Positions 44,733 through 57,022 of a DNA stretch of 64,000 nucleotides are shown piece by piece. Source of the DNA: Amorphophallus konjac (lineage: Eukaryota > Streptophyta > Magnoliopsida > Alismatales > Araceae); contig CM040126.1 of the NCBI GenBank assembly GCA_022559845.1, positions 42,650,458-42,714,457 of the forward strand, written 5' to 3'. The notes under the pieces were generated by a model. The model made no database searches. It was not told the origin of the DNA and saw nothing but the letters and a program-made list of their open reading frames with translations. Both the position numbers and the translations under genes were made by a program. Numbering within the stretch: the first letter of the stretch is position 1; every line of letters begins with the position of its first letter.

Positions 44733-47171
44733 ATGGACGGAAGAGGGATGATAGCTGATGGACACTCCACATCCAAGCCCCCGTACTTCGATGGAACCAA
44801 CTACGCATACTGGAAGCACCGTATGCAGGTATTCTTGAGGGCTAAAGATTATGAAATTTGGAAGGTGGTTAGCAAGGGACCTTTCGAGCTGTCCCCAAAT
44901 GAAGATGTATGGACCAAGGAAGAAATTAGAAGGTCCACGCTCAACTGGAGTGCAATCAATGCAATCCAGTGCTCTCTGCATCTCACCGAGTTCTCACGAA
45001 TATCTGCCTGCTCCTCAGCGAAGGAAATGTGGGATGCACTTGAAGTCATCTATGAGGGGACTTCACAAGTCAGAGAGACTAAGACTAATCTACTGGTTTC
45101 AGAATACGAAGCTTTCAAGATGAAGCCTAATGAGACGATCAAAGAAATGTGTGCTCGGCTGACTATTATCCCAAATGGTCTCAGAGGCTTCGGGAAAAAA
45201 TATTCTGAGTATGATGTAGTCAGGAAGATCTTGCGATCCTTGACTCTAATTTGGCACACCAAGGCCACAATTATGGAAGAGTCAAGAGATCTGCACAATA
45301 CTAAGGCAGATGAGCTGATCGGATCTCTAATGGCTTATGAGATGAATCTGCCGAAGATAGAGGAGGCTGACAGAAAGAGGAAGCCTATAGCTCTGAAGGC
45401 TGGTGCTAGCAGATCCAGTCGATCCAACCCCAACGGATCATCAACTGAAGAGAGCTTGTCTGAAGAAGAAGTGGCAAATGCTGATATTGCCATGATTACT
45501 AGGGAATTCCGGAGATTTCTCAAGAAGGAAGGAAGAAGATTCAGCCGAAGAAATCCCAACAGTGGCCGCCGAGACACAAGGTATAAATCAAACCCTGTAA
45601 AGAAAGCTGAGACTAATGTTTGCTATCAATGCAGGAAGGTTGGTCACTTTAAAGCTGAATGTCCGACAAATCAGAACCTCAAGGACAAGTCCAAGAAAAA
45701 GAACACAAAAGGGAAAGCTATGGTGAGTACCTGGAGTGATGAGGACGAGGGATCTTTGAGCGTCACTTCGGACAGTGAAGTTGAAGCTGAGAAGCCAATC
45801 TGTCTCATGGCAACCAGCTCAGAAGATAGAGAGGAAGAATCTGATGAGGTATCCTCTCGCTATGAAAATTTTACTATTACTGATTGGATGGTTGCTTATG
45901 ATGAACTTACTGATAGAGTAGATGAGGTCAGAAAAGAAAACAGGCATCTACGAAGAAAAATTAAAATCATGCAAAATGATACTTCATTGTCTGATAAAAT
46001 TGCTTGCTTAGAAATTGAGAACAGTAAGCTGAAACTCACATGTTTTGAATTTGAAGAAATCAATAAAGAACTGAAATTTTCTAAGGAAGAAAATGTGAGA
46101 TTAGACAATGAAATTGATGCATGGAAACTAAAAATTCAGAATTATGAAAATGAGAAAAAAATTGTTTCTGAAAAATATGAAGCTGTCCTCAATGTGAATA
46201 ATGAGTTGAAAAAATCTATTGATGAAGTTCAGTAAGATAATGAGGATAAGCTAAAAATAATTGAGAAAATGACCCAAGGATCTGAAAATTTAGATGCATT
46301 ACTGGGGTCAAAGGTAAATTTCAGAAGAGAGAGCCTAGGATTCAACTCTAGTGCAACTAAAAGCTTTGGAATGAAAACTATTTCCTTTGTTGCACAAAAG
46401 GAGAAAGGACCTCTGATCAACATGAATTCTAATAATGCTGTAAAGACAAATTTGAATCTGAAAAGGCTAAATGCAGGGGAGAAGGGCAAACAGAAAGTAG
46501 GTGAGCCTAGTAGAATTGGGACTTCCAAACCTAGCTCTAGTGCTCAACCCAAGGTTAGGGGTCAGCTTGCTCAGGTAAACAAACCCCATATCAATGCCAA
46601 AAAGTCTTCACCACAATCATCACAGAAAAGGACCCAACCAAAACCTATGAATAGGTCAGCAGGGTCAAGGGTGCAGGGAAGACAAAATATTTTCAGAAGT
46701 CAGCCCAACAAATTCAATCCACCTAGAGTTCAGTCCTACTACCCCACACAGCCAATCTATCCTAATGGGTGTGGGTGGATTAGAACTCAAGGGATGCATA
46801 CAGGGTATGTTCACCAACCTACACACTTTTACAGACCCTATGTCAGAAATTGGGAAAATGGGTATGGTAGTCGGATGCCTAGGAATTACCAACATTTCCA
46901 CAGCCAGCCCAGGAACTACTATGGCCAAAACTTTATGAATGCAACCTGGCCGAAGCATTGGCACAATAACAACAATTCTGTGAATAACTGTGTTGGTGCA
47001 AATAAGAAGAAAGTCAACAAGAAAAAGCAAAACAAAAAGAAATCTGGAAAATCCACTGAACAGAACTGCTTCAAACAAATGTGGATTCCCAAAACCATGC
47101 TCTCTTTCTTTACTTGCACTTCATCTGCATTGGAGCCCAATCAGACTTGGGTTCCAAACTCTTTGCCCTAA
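44733..47171 (+). pseudogene. gag: gag of element F
   Basis: Capsid polyprotein of a SIRE-type copia element. ATG at 44733 follows the primer-binding site by 45 nt. The N-terminal copia gag domain has YFDGTNYAYWKHRM (residues about 23-36) and continues as a UBN2-type gag to about residue 220. A zinc knuckle CYQCRKVGHFKAEC lies at residues 297-310. A Lys/Glu-rich predicted coiled coil covers about 390-500. TAA at 46233-46235 interrupts the chain. The same frame continues, basic and Asn/Gln-rich, to TAA at 47169-47171, then straight into protease. Both stops sit in one gag-pol frame, so I read them as mutations; programmed readthrough of one is an alternative. Confidence 0.85.
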
Positions 47172-48917
47172 TTGTGTGTTCAGGTATGCCTGGCAGCCAA
47201 GAGCAACTTGTGGTACTTGGACAGTGGCTGCTCCAGGCATATGACAGGAGATAAGGCCAAGTTTTGCATGCTAACTGAAAAGCTAGGAGGCCTTGTCACC
47301 TTTGGAAGCAACACAAAGGGTAGGATCATTGGAACAGGTAAGGTAGGTAAGTGTTCTACCTGCTGCATTGATGATGTTATGCTGGTTGAAGGGTTAGCTT
47401 ATAATTTACTTAGTAGCAGCCAGTTGTGTGATAAAGGACATAAAGTCTTATTTGATTCTCAATGCTGCAAGGTTTTAGAACCTGATTCTGAAATTGTCAA
47501 ATTTTCTGGAAAAAGAATAAATAACACATACATGATAGATTTAGATGATATTCAGCATTCTAACCTATGTCTTACTGCCAGTAGAGAAGATTTAGCATTT
47601 TTATGGCATCGTAGGTTAGGCCATGCGAGTTATACTATTTTGCATAAACTAAACAAGCATAGCATGGTTAGAGGACTCCCTGAAGTCTCTTTTAAAAAGG
47701 ACAATAAATTTTGTAATGCATGCACTCAGTCCAAGTTAACTAGAAAATCATTCAAATCTAGGACAGAAAACCTATCCACTAAACCTTATGAACTGATACA
47801 CATGGACCTATTTGGGCCAACCAGGTCTATCAGTTTATCAGGGAAGAGGTATGGGTTTGTCTTAGTAGATGATTTTTCTAGGTATACTTGGGTATTTTTT
47901 CTGTCACATAAGAATGATGCATTCTCAGAATTTCAGGAGTTCTGTATAAGAATAAATCAGAAAATTGAAAATATTTTGACTGATCATGGAGGTGAGTTTG
48001 AAAACTCACACTTTGAAGAATTTTGCAGGTCAAGTGGGATTCATCATAAGTTCTCCTCACCCAGGACACCTGAGCAGAATGGTGTTATCGAGAGGAGGAA
48101 CAGAACTCTAGTGGAAATGGGCCGAACTCTCTTAGTTGAAGGTCAACTGCCAAGAAAATTCTGGGCTGAAGCAGTCAACACAGCATGTTATGTAATTAAC
48201 AGGGCAATGGTAAGACCTTCCACCCAGAAAACCCCTTATGAGATTTTGAGAGGTAAGAAACCTTCAATCGCCCACTTCAAGGTCTTTGGTTGTAAATGTT
48301 TTATACATATAAATGACAAGAGGGACCTTGATAAATTTGAGCCAAAAGGTGAACCAGGAATCTTCCTCGGCTATTCTGAAAACACCCGGGCTTATAGAGT
48401 GTTCAATTTAAACTCAAAAATTGTTGAAGAATCTCCACACATTATCTTTGATGAAACCTTGATGGAAACTAACCATAGTTATTGCAGGAACGAAGATGGG
48501 AACATTTTGAAAGATGAAAACTCTGCAGACCAGTCTGATGGTGAGGAAGATAAAGAAGAGCAAAATGAAGAAGAACCTGAAGTTCAGGGGGAGGTAAGTG
48601 AAATTCCTGAAACTCAGATTGTTAATATTAGATATCTTAAAGATCACCATGTGAATAATGTCATTGGTAATCTGAATGATCCCCCTAGAGCTAGAGGTCA
48701 CTTTAGAATTCAGGATGAATTAAATTCATATGCTCTTGTCTCTCAAATTGAACCCAAGTCTATTGACTGTGCCCTCAAGGATATGCATTGGATTAATGCC
48801 ATGCATGAGGAGCTTAATCAGTTCGACAGGAACAAGGTGTGGCACTTGGTCCCACCTCCTGATCATGGAACAGTCATAGGGACTAGGTGGGTTTTCAGAA
48901 TAAATCTGATGAATTAG
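47172..48917 (+). pseudogene. pol: Protease and integrase of element F, start of reverse transcriptase
   Basis: Protease motif LDSGCSRHMTG at residues about 16-26 counted from 47172. The gag-pre-integrase zinc region is LWHRRLGHAS...CNACTQSK. The integrase core has HMDLFGP (first Asp), ILTDHGGEF (second Asp) and PEQNGVIERRNRT (catalytic Glu). The C-terminal part is FKVFGCKCF...FLGYSENTRAYRVFN. Reverse transcriptase starts near 48780 (MHEELNQFDRNKVWHLVPPP). A one-base loss near 48902 shifts the frame after GTRWVFR, so this chain ends at 48917. The order integrase before reverse transcriptase is diagnostic of copia. Confidence 0.93.
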
Positions 48918-50236
48918 GGAATATTGTTAAAAATAAAGCCAGACTTGTTGCTCAGGGGTACAACCAGGAGTTTGGTATTGACTTTGAAGAGTCATTTGCC
49001 CCTGTAGCCAGATTAGAAGCTGTTAGAATTTTATTAGCTTATGCATGTTCCCTAGGTATAATCCTCCAGCAGATGGATGTAAAATCTGCATTCTTGAATG
49101 GGGAAATTAATGAGGATGTCTATGTTAGACAGCCCCCTGGGTTTGAATGTCTAGATTTCCCTAATCATGTTTACAAATAAAATAAAGCTCTCTATGGTCT
49201 TAAGCAAGCTCCCAGAGCTTGGTACGACAGGTTGAGTAAGTTCCTCACTGATCAAAATTTCACTAGAGGAGTAGTTGATCAGACCTTGTTTACAAAGGTG
49301 AGTCATTCTGAAATTCTTATTGTACAGATTTATGTGGATGATATACTTTTTGGGTCAACTAACCCCAAATTGTGTGAGGAATTTTCTAAAACAATGACTA
49401 ATGAGTTTGAAATGAGCTCAATGGGTGAGCTCAAATTGTTTCTTGGACTGCAGGTTACACAAACAAAGGATGGAATGTTTATAGCTCAGTCCAAGTACAC
49501 AAGGGATCTACTCAAGAAATACAAGATGGATAACCTTAAAGAGATAGCTTCTCCAATGGGTACCTCTACAAGCTTGGATGAAGACACTAAAGGTAACCCA
49601 TTTGACCAGAAGTTATACAGAGGTATGATCGGATCCCTTCTCTACTTAACATCATCTAGGCCTGATATTCAATTCGCTGTAGGATTATGTGCTAGGTTTC
49701 AGGCCAGTCCTAAAGAAAATCATTTTAAAGCAGTGAAAAGGATTTTTAGATATCTGCTAGGCACCCAAGAGCTAGGATTATGGTATCCTGCTAGGTGTGA
49801 GTTAGAGCTTCTAGCTTACACTGATGCTGATTATGCTGGGTGTCGAGTAGATAGAAAAAGCACTAGTGGCTATTGTCAATTCCTTGGTGGCTGTCTAGTA
49901 TCTTGGGCATCTAAGAAGCAACCCACTGTAGCCTTGTCTACAGCTGAGGCTGAATATGTTGTAGCAGGTAATTGTGATGCCCAAGTACTTTGGATTAAGC
50001 ACCAACTAGATGATTATCAGATAAAATTGGAATGTATTCCAATTCTATGTGATAATACTAGTGCCATATGCCTTGCTAAAAATCATGTTCATCATTCTAG
50101 GACTAAGCACATAGAAATAAAACATCATTTTCTAAGAGATGCTGTGAACAAAAAGGAAATTGAACTGGACTTCATTGAAACAGACAAACAAGTTGCTGAT
50201 ATCTTTACTAAGCCACTTGGAAATGAAAATTTTTAA
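48887..50236 (+). pseudogene. pol: Reverse transcriptase and RNase H of element F
   Basis: Continues the polymerase in another frame after the shift: [33 protein letters not shown] at 49178-49180, then YGLKQAPRAWYDRL and the catalytic YVDDILFG near 49330-49353. RNase H has YTDADYAGC (about 49815-49841), STAEAEY and TKHIEIKHHF, and ends DIFTKPLG before TAA at 50234-50236. It copied element RNA into DNA when functional. One frameshift and one nonsense codon now break it. Confidence 0.93.
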
Positions 50237-51994
50237 TTTTTTAGAAGAGAACTTGGCTTGTGTAAATTTCAGCATAATGAATGTACTCTTTGTTGACTTG
50301 AATAAAACTTTTGAGCTGCTTTGAATAAACTTCTGATTTGGACTTGCTGTTGATAGATTGAATAAACATTGTGCAACAGACTTATGATAATGCATGACTC
50401 TCATATTTTTTATTGCACTCATGATCATCATTACATATATATGTCTAGATGCATGATATGTCTATATTTCTGCATGATTGTTTTGCACTGCATTTCTCTG
50501 CATAATATAGCATAATAGGTCTGAATAAGCATGAATTTTAAAATCATTTGTTCAGTCACTATTCGCAAAACCACATGCACATAGACAGGGGGAGTATTGC
50601 ATATAATTCAGAGTTAAGTCTGACAGTATAGCAATCTTTTAGTCAGTTCTAATATTAAGCAATAGAAAATAAACTTCTTCTCTCATAAGAACTTTAATTA
50701 CTTAAAGACTGAATTAATGGTTTAAATTTATAATCTTTAGAGTTGAAAGACTACAATCCGTAAATAAGGATGTTGAAAATTGATAAACCTCTCAACCCTT
50801 ATCTTATTTCATGTCCGACAAAGCTAATTATATCTGAAATCTGAAAACTCATCTGAAATCATGTTAGAGAAGCTAGGTATGTGTATTGTCCTTAAACAAG
50901 TCATTCTGAAACAAATAAAGGGCAGCTAAGAAAGATATTGGAAAACATTGAAAATTATTTAAAAAAATAGCATTGACAGAGCAATGACTAGTAAATCACT
51001 GAGAAACTGAGTAATCCATCAAAGAAGTGGACACCACTCATGTCATGAGGTGTATCAGCTATCTCTATATAAAATGATCAAAATAGTAGGTTGTTTTCAC
51101 TGAGTACCTGGGGGTAACTGGCGTCTAATAAACGTGTACCCTCACACAAAAAGGTGTCAATCAATTCTATTGAGTTTGATCATAGGCAAGATGGTCCATC
51201 ATGTTGAGTATCTAGGGGTATTGGCGTCTGATAAACGTATACCCTTACGCAAAAAGACTTTTGGTACCTCAATGCCCTAAATGAAATAATATTGAAAATG
51301 CTGTTCCTTCAAAGAAATTTCATGGATGTGAATTGTTTAATTTCAATACATGACCTGGTTTCTCTTAACACATTTTACTGAGTCTATGAAAGTAAGATAT
51401 TCTGAAACTGAATCTCTCATGTAAATATGACTCTGGTTTATTATTTTATCATGCACATCTACCTTATCTAATGAATGTAGTGCATGAACTCTCATTTTTA
51501 TAACCATTAAACCAGAATTTCAATTTCTAAGCCGTTTCTCAGTTCATATGACTGAAGGTTCTGTACTTTAGTTGCTTAATTTCTGAACTATTTGCTAAGA
51601 ATGCCAGTCAGCTGAACTTTCTTTTTCCTTCCCTTGCACTCACTTTCCCTCCTATTTGTTGATGGCAAAGGGGGAGAATATTGTCTGAATTCATTCCTTC
51701 AGTTCAGGGGGAGAATTCTGAATTGAGAATTCTGCATTCAGGGGGAGTGTATGCATCTGCATCATGGTATGGCAAAGGGGGAAATTTTGTTAGCAGGGAG
51801 TTGCTTATATTTTGCAGCATGCAGCATGTCATTCATAGCATCTACATGCATGCAGCATGTCATTCATAGCATCTACATGCATCTGCATAACAATCTGAAT
51901 AACAAATCATGTCTTTCATCAAAAAATGCATCTGTATGACATGATGTTGCTACTCTATATGATAGGGGGTTGCCATCATCAAAAAGAGGGAGAT
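50237..51994 (+). other. Post-pol region of element F
   Basis: About 1.76 kb without a convincing gene; an env-like frame known in some SIRE elements is not detectable. It has several polypurine-like GGGGGAG tracts (near 50585, 51667, 51706, 51739, 51776). A roughly 58-bp repeat occurs at 51101-51155 and 51204-51262 (GGCGTCT, ATAAACG, TACCCT). An exact 31-bp tandem duplication is at 51821-51851 and 51852-51882. The true polypurine tract precedes 51995. Confidence 0.6.
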
Positions 51995-54617
51995 TGTTGT
52001 GACTCCTCTGTGTTGATGGTGTTGACATGTAACTTTACTTCATATGGCAACACATTGTTTTGATTGATTGGCAACACTGTTTATGTTTTGATGAAATTAC
52101 TTTTATCAGATTGTCTGTGTGTGCTATGCATTTTATCTGTTTTCACACTGAACACACACTCAAAGTCTCAAAGTCTATACATTGCTACAGCAACGTAAGT
52201 CTGTACACTGTCTGTGTCTCTTGCAGCATCCTAGCAAGTGTGTACATTGCCTGTCGATTGCAAAGTGTATACATTGTTATGGGTCGAACCCCTGTTCTCA
52301 TGAGTCGACTCATCTGTTTGTGCATAGTCTACACATTGCCCGTCGTTGCAAAGTCCATACATCCACAGTGCATTGCATAGTCTATACACTGCACGTTCAA
52401 GATCAAAGTATATACATTGCTACATTACCTGCTAGAGTGAAGTATGTACAGTCGAAGCACACATATCAAGTCTATACTTTGAAGCTACTGTGCAAGTCCA
52501 CACATTGACCTTCAGGCTTGAAAGTCTGTACATTGGACTGCGTCAACTCATTGCATTGACATACACTGTAGCGTCAACTCATTACATTGGCTAAGTCTAT
52601 ACACTGTCCGTCTCATTTAGAGTCTAAGGCAAAGTCTGTACATTGGACGGTGTCAGGCGAAGTCTGCACATTGAGCGTCTCAATGAGCATCTCATGTAAG
52701 TCCATACATTGGACTGTAGCATGCATTTGTCAATGGCATCTAAGTCTGTACAGTGGACTGTCTTCCTTAGCGTCTTGATCTTCCAAGTCTATACAGGCTT
52801 CTATTTTACAAAGTCTGTACATTGGTCTCAGACTCCAAAGTCTATACATCGCCTGTTGACTGCAAAGTCTATGCAGAGCTCAAGAGTTCGAAGTCTATAC
52901 ATTCATTCACTGTAGCTTGCACGAGGTAAAGTCTGTACATTGGCCTCCATGCCTCAAGTCTATACATTGGACTGTTTGGCCAAGTCTGTACATCGCTGTT
53001 TGCCAAAGTCTGTACTTTGGCATCTGTTCCGTCGTTACGATTCAAAGTCTGCACATTGGGTTATTTACCTACGTTCAGCTTCGAAGTCTATACATCGATG
53101 CCTTTACCTACGTTGCAGTTCAAAGTCTATACAGTCGATGTTTTCCATTGCTTCAAGTCTATACAGCCGTTCTTTTAGAAAGTCTATACATCGGTCTTCA
53201 CCTCAAGACTATACAGTCCTTTGTTGACAAGTCTTCACATCGTGAAGTCTATACACTCAACTCCTTCACATCGTGCAAAGTCTGTACATTGAATTCATTA
53301 GTCGTGAAGTCTATACATCGCTTGTCTTCATTCGAGTCTCATGAAGTATGTACATCGTGCATCAGTTCTGAAGTCTATATATCGTCTGTCTTCATTTGAG
53401 TCTCACTGAAGTCTACACATTACATCTTCATTCATATAGTCTACACATTGCATCTTCATTCATGAAGTCTACACATTGCATCTTCATTTGCGAAGTCTGT
53501 ACATTGCATTGATCTTCACTTAGTCTATACATTGACAGTCTTCATATCACCTAAGTCTGTACGTCGGTTGCTTCATACAGCAAGTCTGTACATCGCTTTC
53601 ACTTATATGAAGTCTATACAACGCAGTTCTTCTGATAAGTCTATACAGAGTTGTTATTTAATCTGATCATCCGATACTCTGTCTGACAGGGATTCTCTAC
53701 TGAGATTGCTGACATGGCTCGTGATCCCAGGAGGACGAGGTGACCAGATGCTGCCACGTGGATGGAAGCACCTCGAATCTGGAGAATTCCTTGGGCGGGA
53801 AAACGTGGAAGCCACGCGCCCTTATCCACCTGCTGCTGTTATATATAGTAGTCTTCATCTTCTGTAATAGGCTGATCGAAGTTGGCGAAGTCTATACATC
53901 CAGCCTGAAGCAGCAGCCACCGAGATCCACTGTGAGAGGAAGAAAAGCAGAGAAGAAGAAAAGGAGAGAAGAAGAAAGTGAGAAGAGATGAGTTGAGAGA
54001 GTTATATGAGAGCTTGTGAATCAGTCTCTTGGTCCAGTTACCAGAGCTGATATTGCTCAACTTTGAGCTACAGTCACTTTGGTTTTCTTCCATTCGATTG
54101 TGTATTTTGTTTGTTTTCAGTCTTTGTTATTTTCCTTGAAAACTCTTGTTCGATCAAGCTGTTAGTCAGCGGTGTCAAGCTGTGAGGCAGCGGTGTTGCA
54201 GAGGTGTTCCTCTGGTCGGCTAAGCTGTAGTGCCCAGCAGAGCAAGCTGTGAAGCTCAGCTGTTGCAGAGGGTGTTCCTCTGGTCGGGATAAGCTGTAAG
54301 CCCCAGCCGTTGTTGGCAAGCTGTAGAGCCCAGCTGATTGAAGCTGTGTATCAGCAGTAATCCACATTCGAGTTGAATGTGGGGTGGACGTAGGTCGGAT
54401 TGACCGAACCACCTAAAAGCCTTGTGCCTCTCGTGTGTTTAATTGCTTGTTCAGCAGATCATGTGTGTTTCATTCGGTGCATTGGCTGTGTTCGTTTAGT
54501 GTTCTTCTAATTCCACATTTGATTCTAGGCCTAATTTTTAAAATAGCCAGTTGATCTATTCACCCCCCCTCTAGATCCACATCCTGTGGTGATAGAGCCT
54601 TCCATCTAACTTCAACA
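51995..54617 (+). repeat. 3' LTR of element F
   Basis: 2623 bp, slightly longer than the 5' copy because of a short duplication near 52680-52695 (GCGTCTCAATGAGCATCTC). The motif array is conserved at about 52165-53650. Confidence 0.94.
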
Positions 54618-54865
54618 ACGCTGTCCAAGGTGCAACCCTGACCATCCGATCGTGGGTACCGCACAACAAGACGTAACATCGGTAAAGCCACTAGCACTAG
54701 TCTGACGGCGCGAAAACCAACACACGCGCCACGGCGAAACAACCGAAACTCAACGGTCGACATGACCGAAACCCGAAGGTCAAAGTCACGGAAACTGACA
54801 GTCTGTCACTCCCGACTCGACAGGAGTACCTCCCACTAGAAGCACAGTCGGTAGCGTCCCCTGAC

Positions 54866-55225
54866 GATCTGTTCAGTGCACTTCCTCCCAGGACGTACAC
54901 CTACACATATGTGTTGGTGCCCCGCACCAATAACCATGAGACTGGTCACTAACATATCATGTGTACTGGTTCAATAGGTAATCAAATTCCCCGGGTGATT
55001 ACCATCCAACCAGGAACAGTTTAAGATATGGGTCCATGTAAAGTCAGTCTCATAATCGAGATCCCATCTCGAATTGACTTTACAACCACATATCCTAGGG
55101 ACATCGTAAAGTAATACACAATCACATATTTACGCTCAAATACCACTTTATTAACAATGAACAAGATCGTACATAAATCGGGTCTACCCGACCCTAAATT
55201 GGCCTGTAACACATCAATACTAACA
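54866..55225 (-). repeat. 3' LTR of element E, right segment
   Basis: Matches 62400-62759 of the intact LTR. It starts directly at the deletion border with D and ends TACTAACA at 55225. About 58 bp of LTR (the counterpart of 62342-62399) and the outer part of D are missing. Confidence 0.88.
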
Positions 55226-55239
55226 ATCTCTCACTTGAA

Positions 55240-56580
55240 CTACAGCCAATTGTCCACAACTTTGAGGCCCATCTTATCCCGATGACGCTCAAATACAGTC
55301 TGTGTCAAAGGCTTAGTCAGTGGATTTGCTATGTTATCTTCTGATGGTACACGCTTTACCGTCACATCTCCATGATCAACAATCTCCCGAATAAGGTGGA
55401 AGCGCCTCAGAATATGCTTCGACCTTTGATGAGATCTCGATTCCTTCACCTGGGTGATGGCCCCATTATTATCACAAAATAATGGGATGGGAGCTGATAT
55501 CTCGGGAACTACGTCAAGTTCCAAGATGAATTTCTTCATCCAGACGGCTTCCTTTGCAGCTTCAGCTACAACAATATATTCTGCCTCCGTCGTCGAATCT
55601 ACAGTCGTATCTTGCTTGGAGCTTCTCCAACTGACTGTCCCTCCATTCAACATGAATACAAACCTAGACATGGATTTGCAGTCATCTGGATCTGACTAGA
55701 AACTAGAGTCTGTGTAAGCTCTAAGCTGTAGGTCCTCTCATCCATAAAGCAGAAAAAGATCCTTAGCCCTTCGCAAGTACTTAAGGATGCCCTTTACTAC
55801 CTTCTAGTGCTCTTTGCCTGAATTTACCTGATATCTACTGACAATGCTCAAAACATTGGCAACATCAGGCCGTGTATATAATATCGCATACATGATTGAC
55901 CCTATCGCCGAAGCATAAGGTACCTTATTCATGTGTGCCACCTCCTCAGAAGTTTTAGGACTCATCCCCTTGGATAGGCAAATTCCATGTCTCATGGGAA
56001 TAAGACATCTCTTAGAATTTTCCATCCTAAACCTTTTGAGGATAGTGTCTATGTACATGGATTGGGATAATCCTACCATCCTTTTAGATCTATCTCGATA
56101 GATCCTTATGCCCAGCACATAGGATGCTTCTCCAAATCTTTCATGGAGAAGGTCTTGGATAACCAAGACTTAGTTGATGTCAACATCTCTACATCATTCC
56201 CAATGAGTAAGATGTCATCAACATAAAGGACCAAGAAGGTCACAGAGCTCCCACTAACCTTCTTGTAAACACATGGTTCATCTTCATTCTGAATGAAGTT
56301 GAAAGATTTGACAGCCTCATCAAATCTTAAGTTCCAGCTTCTAGATGCCTGTTTTAATCCATAAATGGACCTTTGAAGTTTGCATACCTTATTAGGATGT
56401 AGCTTGGAGGTGAATCCTTCAGGCTGAACCATGTACACCTCATCTGACATATTTCCATTAAGAAAAGTTGTCTTCACATCCATTTGCCAGATCTCATATT
56501 CCAGGTATGCAACAATGGCAAGGAGGATTCGGATTGACTTAACCATAGCTACCGGCGAAAAAGTCTCATCATAGTCAATG
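55240..56580 (-). pseudogene. pol: Reverse transcriptase and RNase H of element E
   Basis: Minus strand. Reverse transcriptase motifs QMDVKTTFLNGNM, SIYGLKQASRSWN and LYVDDILLIG are at about 56220-56500. A frameshift near 56130 is followed by YIDTILKRFRMEN and the rest of the palm/thumb. After more breaks around 55700-55800, RNase H follows (GTVSWRSSKQDTTVDSTTEAEY, CDNNGAI, RSKHILRRFHLIRE) and ends near 55240, next to the polypurine tract. The RNase H motifs resemble Angela/BARE-type elements. Inactive through several frame breaks. Confidence 0.88.
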
Positions 56581-57022
56581 CCTTACCTTTGACGATATCC
56601 TTTCGCCACTAGTCTAGCCTTGTATGTGTCAATCTATCCATCTGCACCGATTTTCCTTTTGAAAATCTATTTACAGTCGATAGGGACCTTCCCTTCGGAT
56701 ACATCAACTAAGTTCCAAACTTTATTGGTGTACAAGGACTGGATCTCTAAATCCATTGCCTCTTGCCATTTCTCGGAGTCTACACTGCGGATTGCATTCT
56801 GGTACGACTGAGGATCATCATCCTCATCGATACATACCTTAGAGGATCCCTCTGAGACATGTCCAACATATCTCTCAGGTTCTCTCGATAGTCTACCAGA
56901 TCTCCGCAGTGTCAGTGTTTCACTCTGAATAGGATCACCGATACAGTCTCATCTAATGAGTTTGTGTCTACGGGTTGTGGTTCTTAGACCTCATCCAATT
57001 CTATCTGGCTCCCACTATTTTT

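Larger units (their letters stand above)
42062..54617 (+). mobile_element. Element F: Ty1/copia SIRE/Maximus element
   Basis: Complete element in the right LTR of D with duplication ACGCT (42057-42061 and 54618-54622). LTRs are 42062-44673 and 51995-54617, the primer-binding site 44676-44687 and the polypurine tract about 51981-51992. Gag and pol are recognisable throughout but carry three stops and one frameshift. Large gag, long LTRs, a long region after pol and several GGGGGAG tracts fit SIRE/Maximus. By eye the LTRs differ at a few dozen sites (about 1.5-2%), so it is younger than A and E but older than B. Confidence 0.94.
35518..54865 (-). mobile_element. Element D: pol-less gypsy (LARD-like) element, minus strand, host of F
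   Basis: Left LTR 35518-38727. Internal region 38728-41451. Right LTR 41452-42061 plus 54623-54865, cut by element F and then by a deletion. The reverse primer-binding site at 41438-41449 and the reverse polypurine tract at 38728-38741 (rc TAAGGGGGGAGGGC, preceded by rc of TCGAGGATGAAATTCC) fix the minus orientation and a Tekay-like gypsy origin. The internal 2.7 kb shows no gag or pol motif in any frame, while each LTR was about 3.2 kb. It is thus a large non-autonomous derivative. The left flank ACTGA cannot be matched because the right end is lost. Confidence 0.85.

Noticed and set aside
50237..51994. env-like gene of a SIRE element
   Set aside because: No frame longer than about 60 codons and no membrane-protein pattern.
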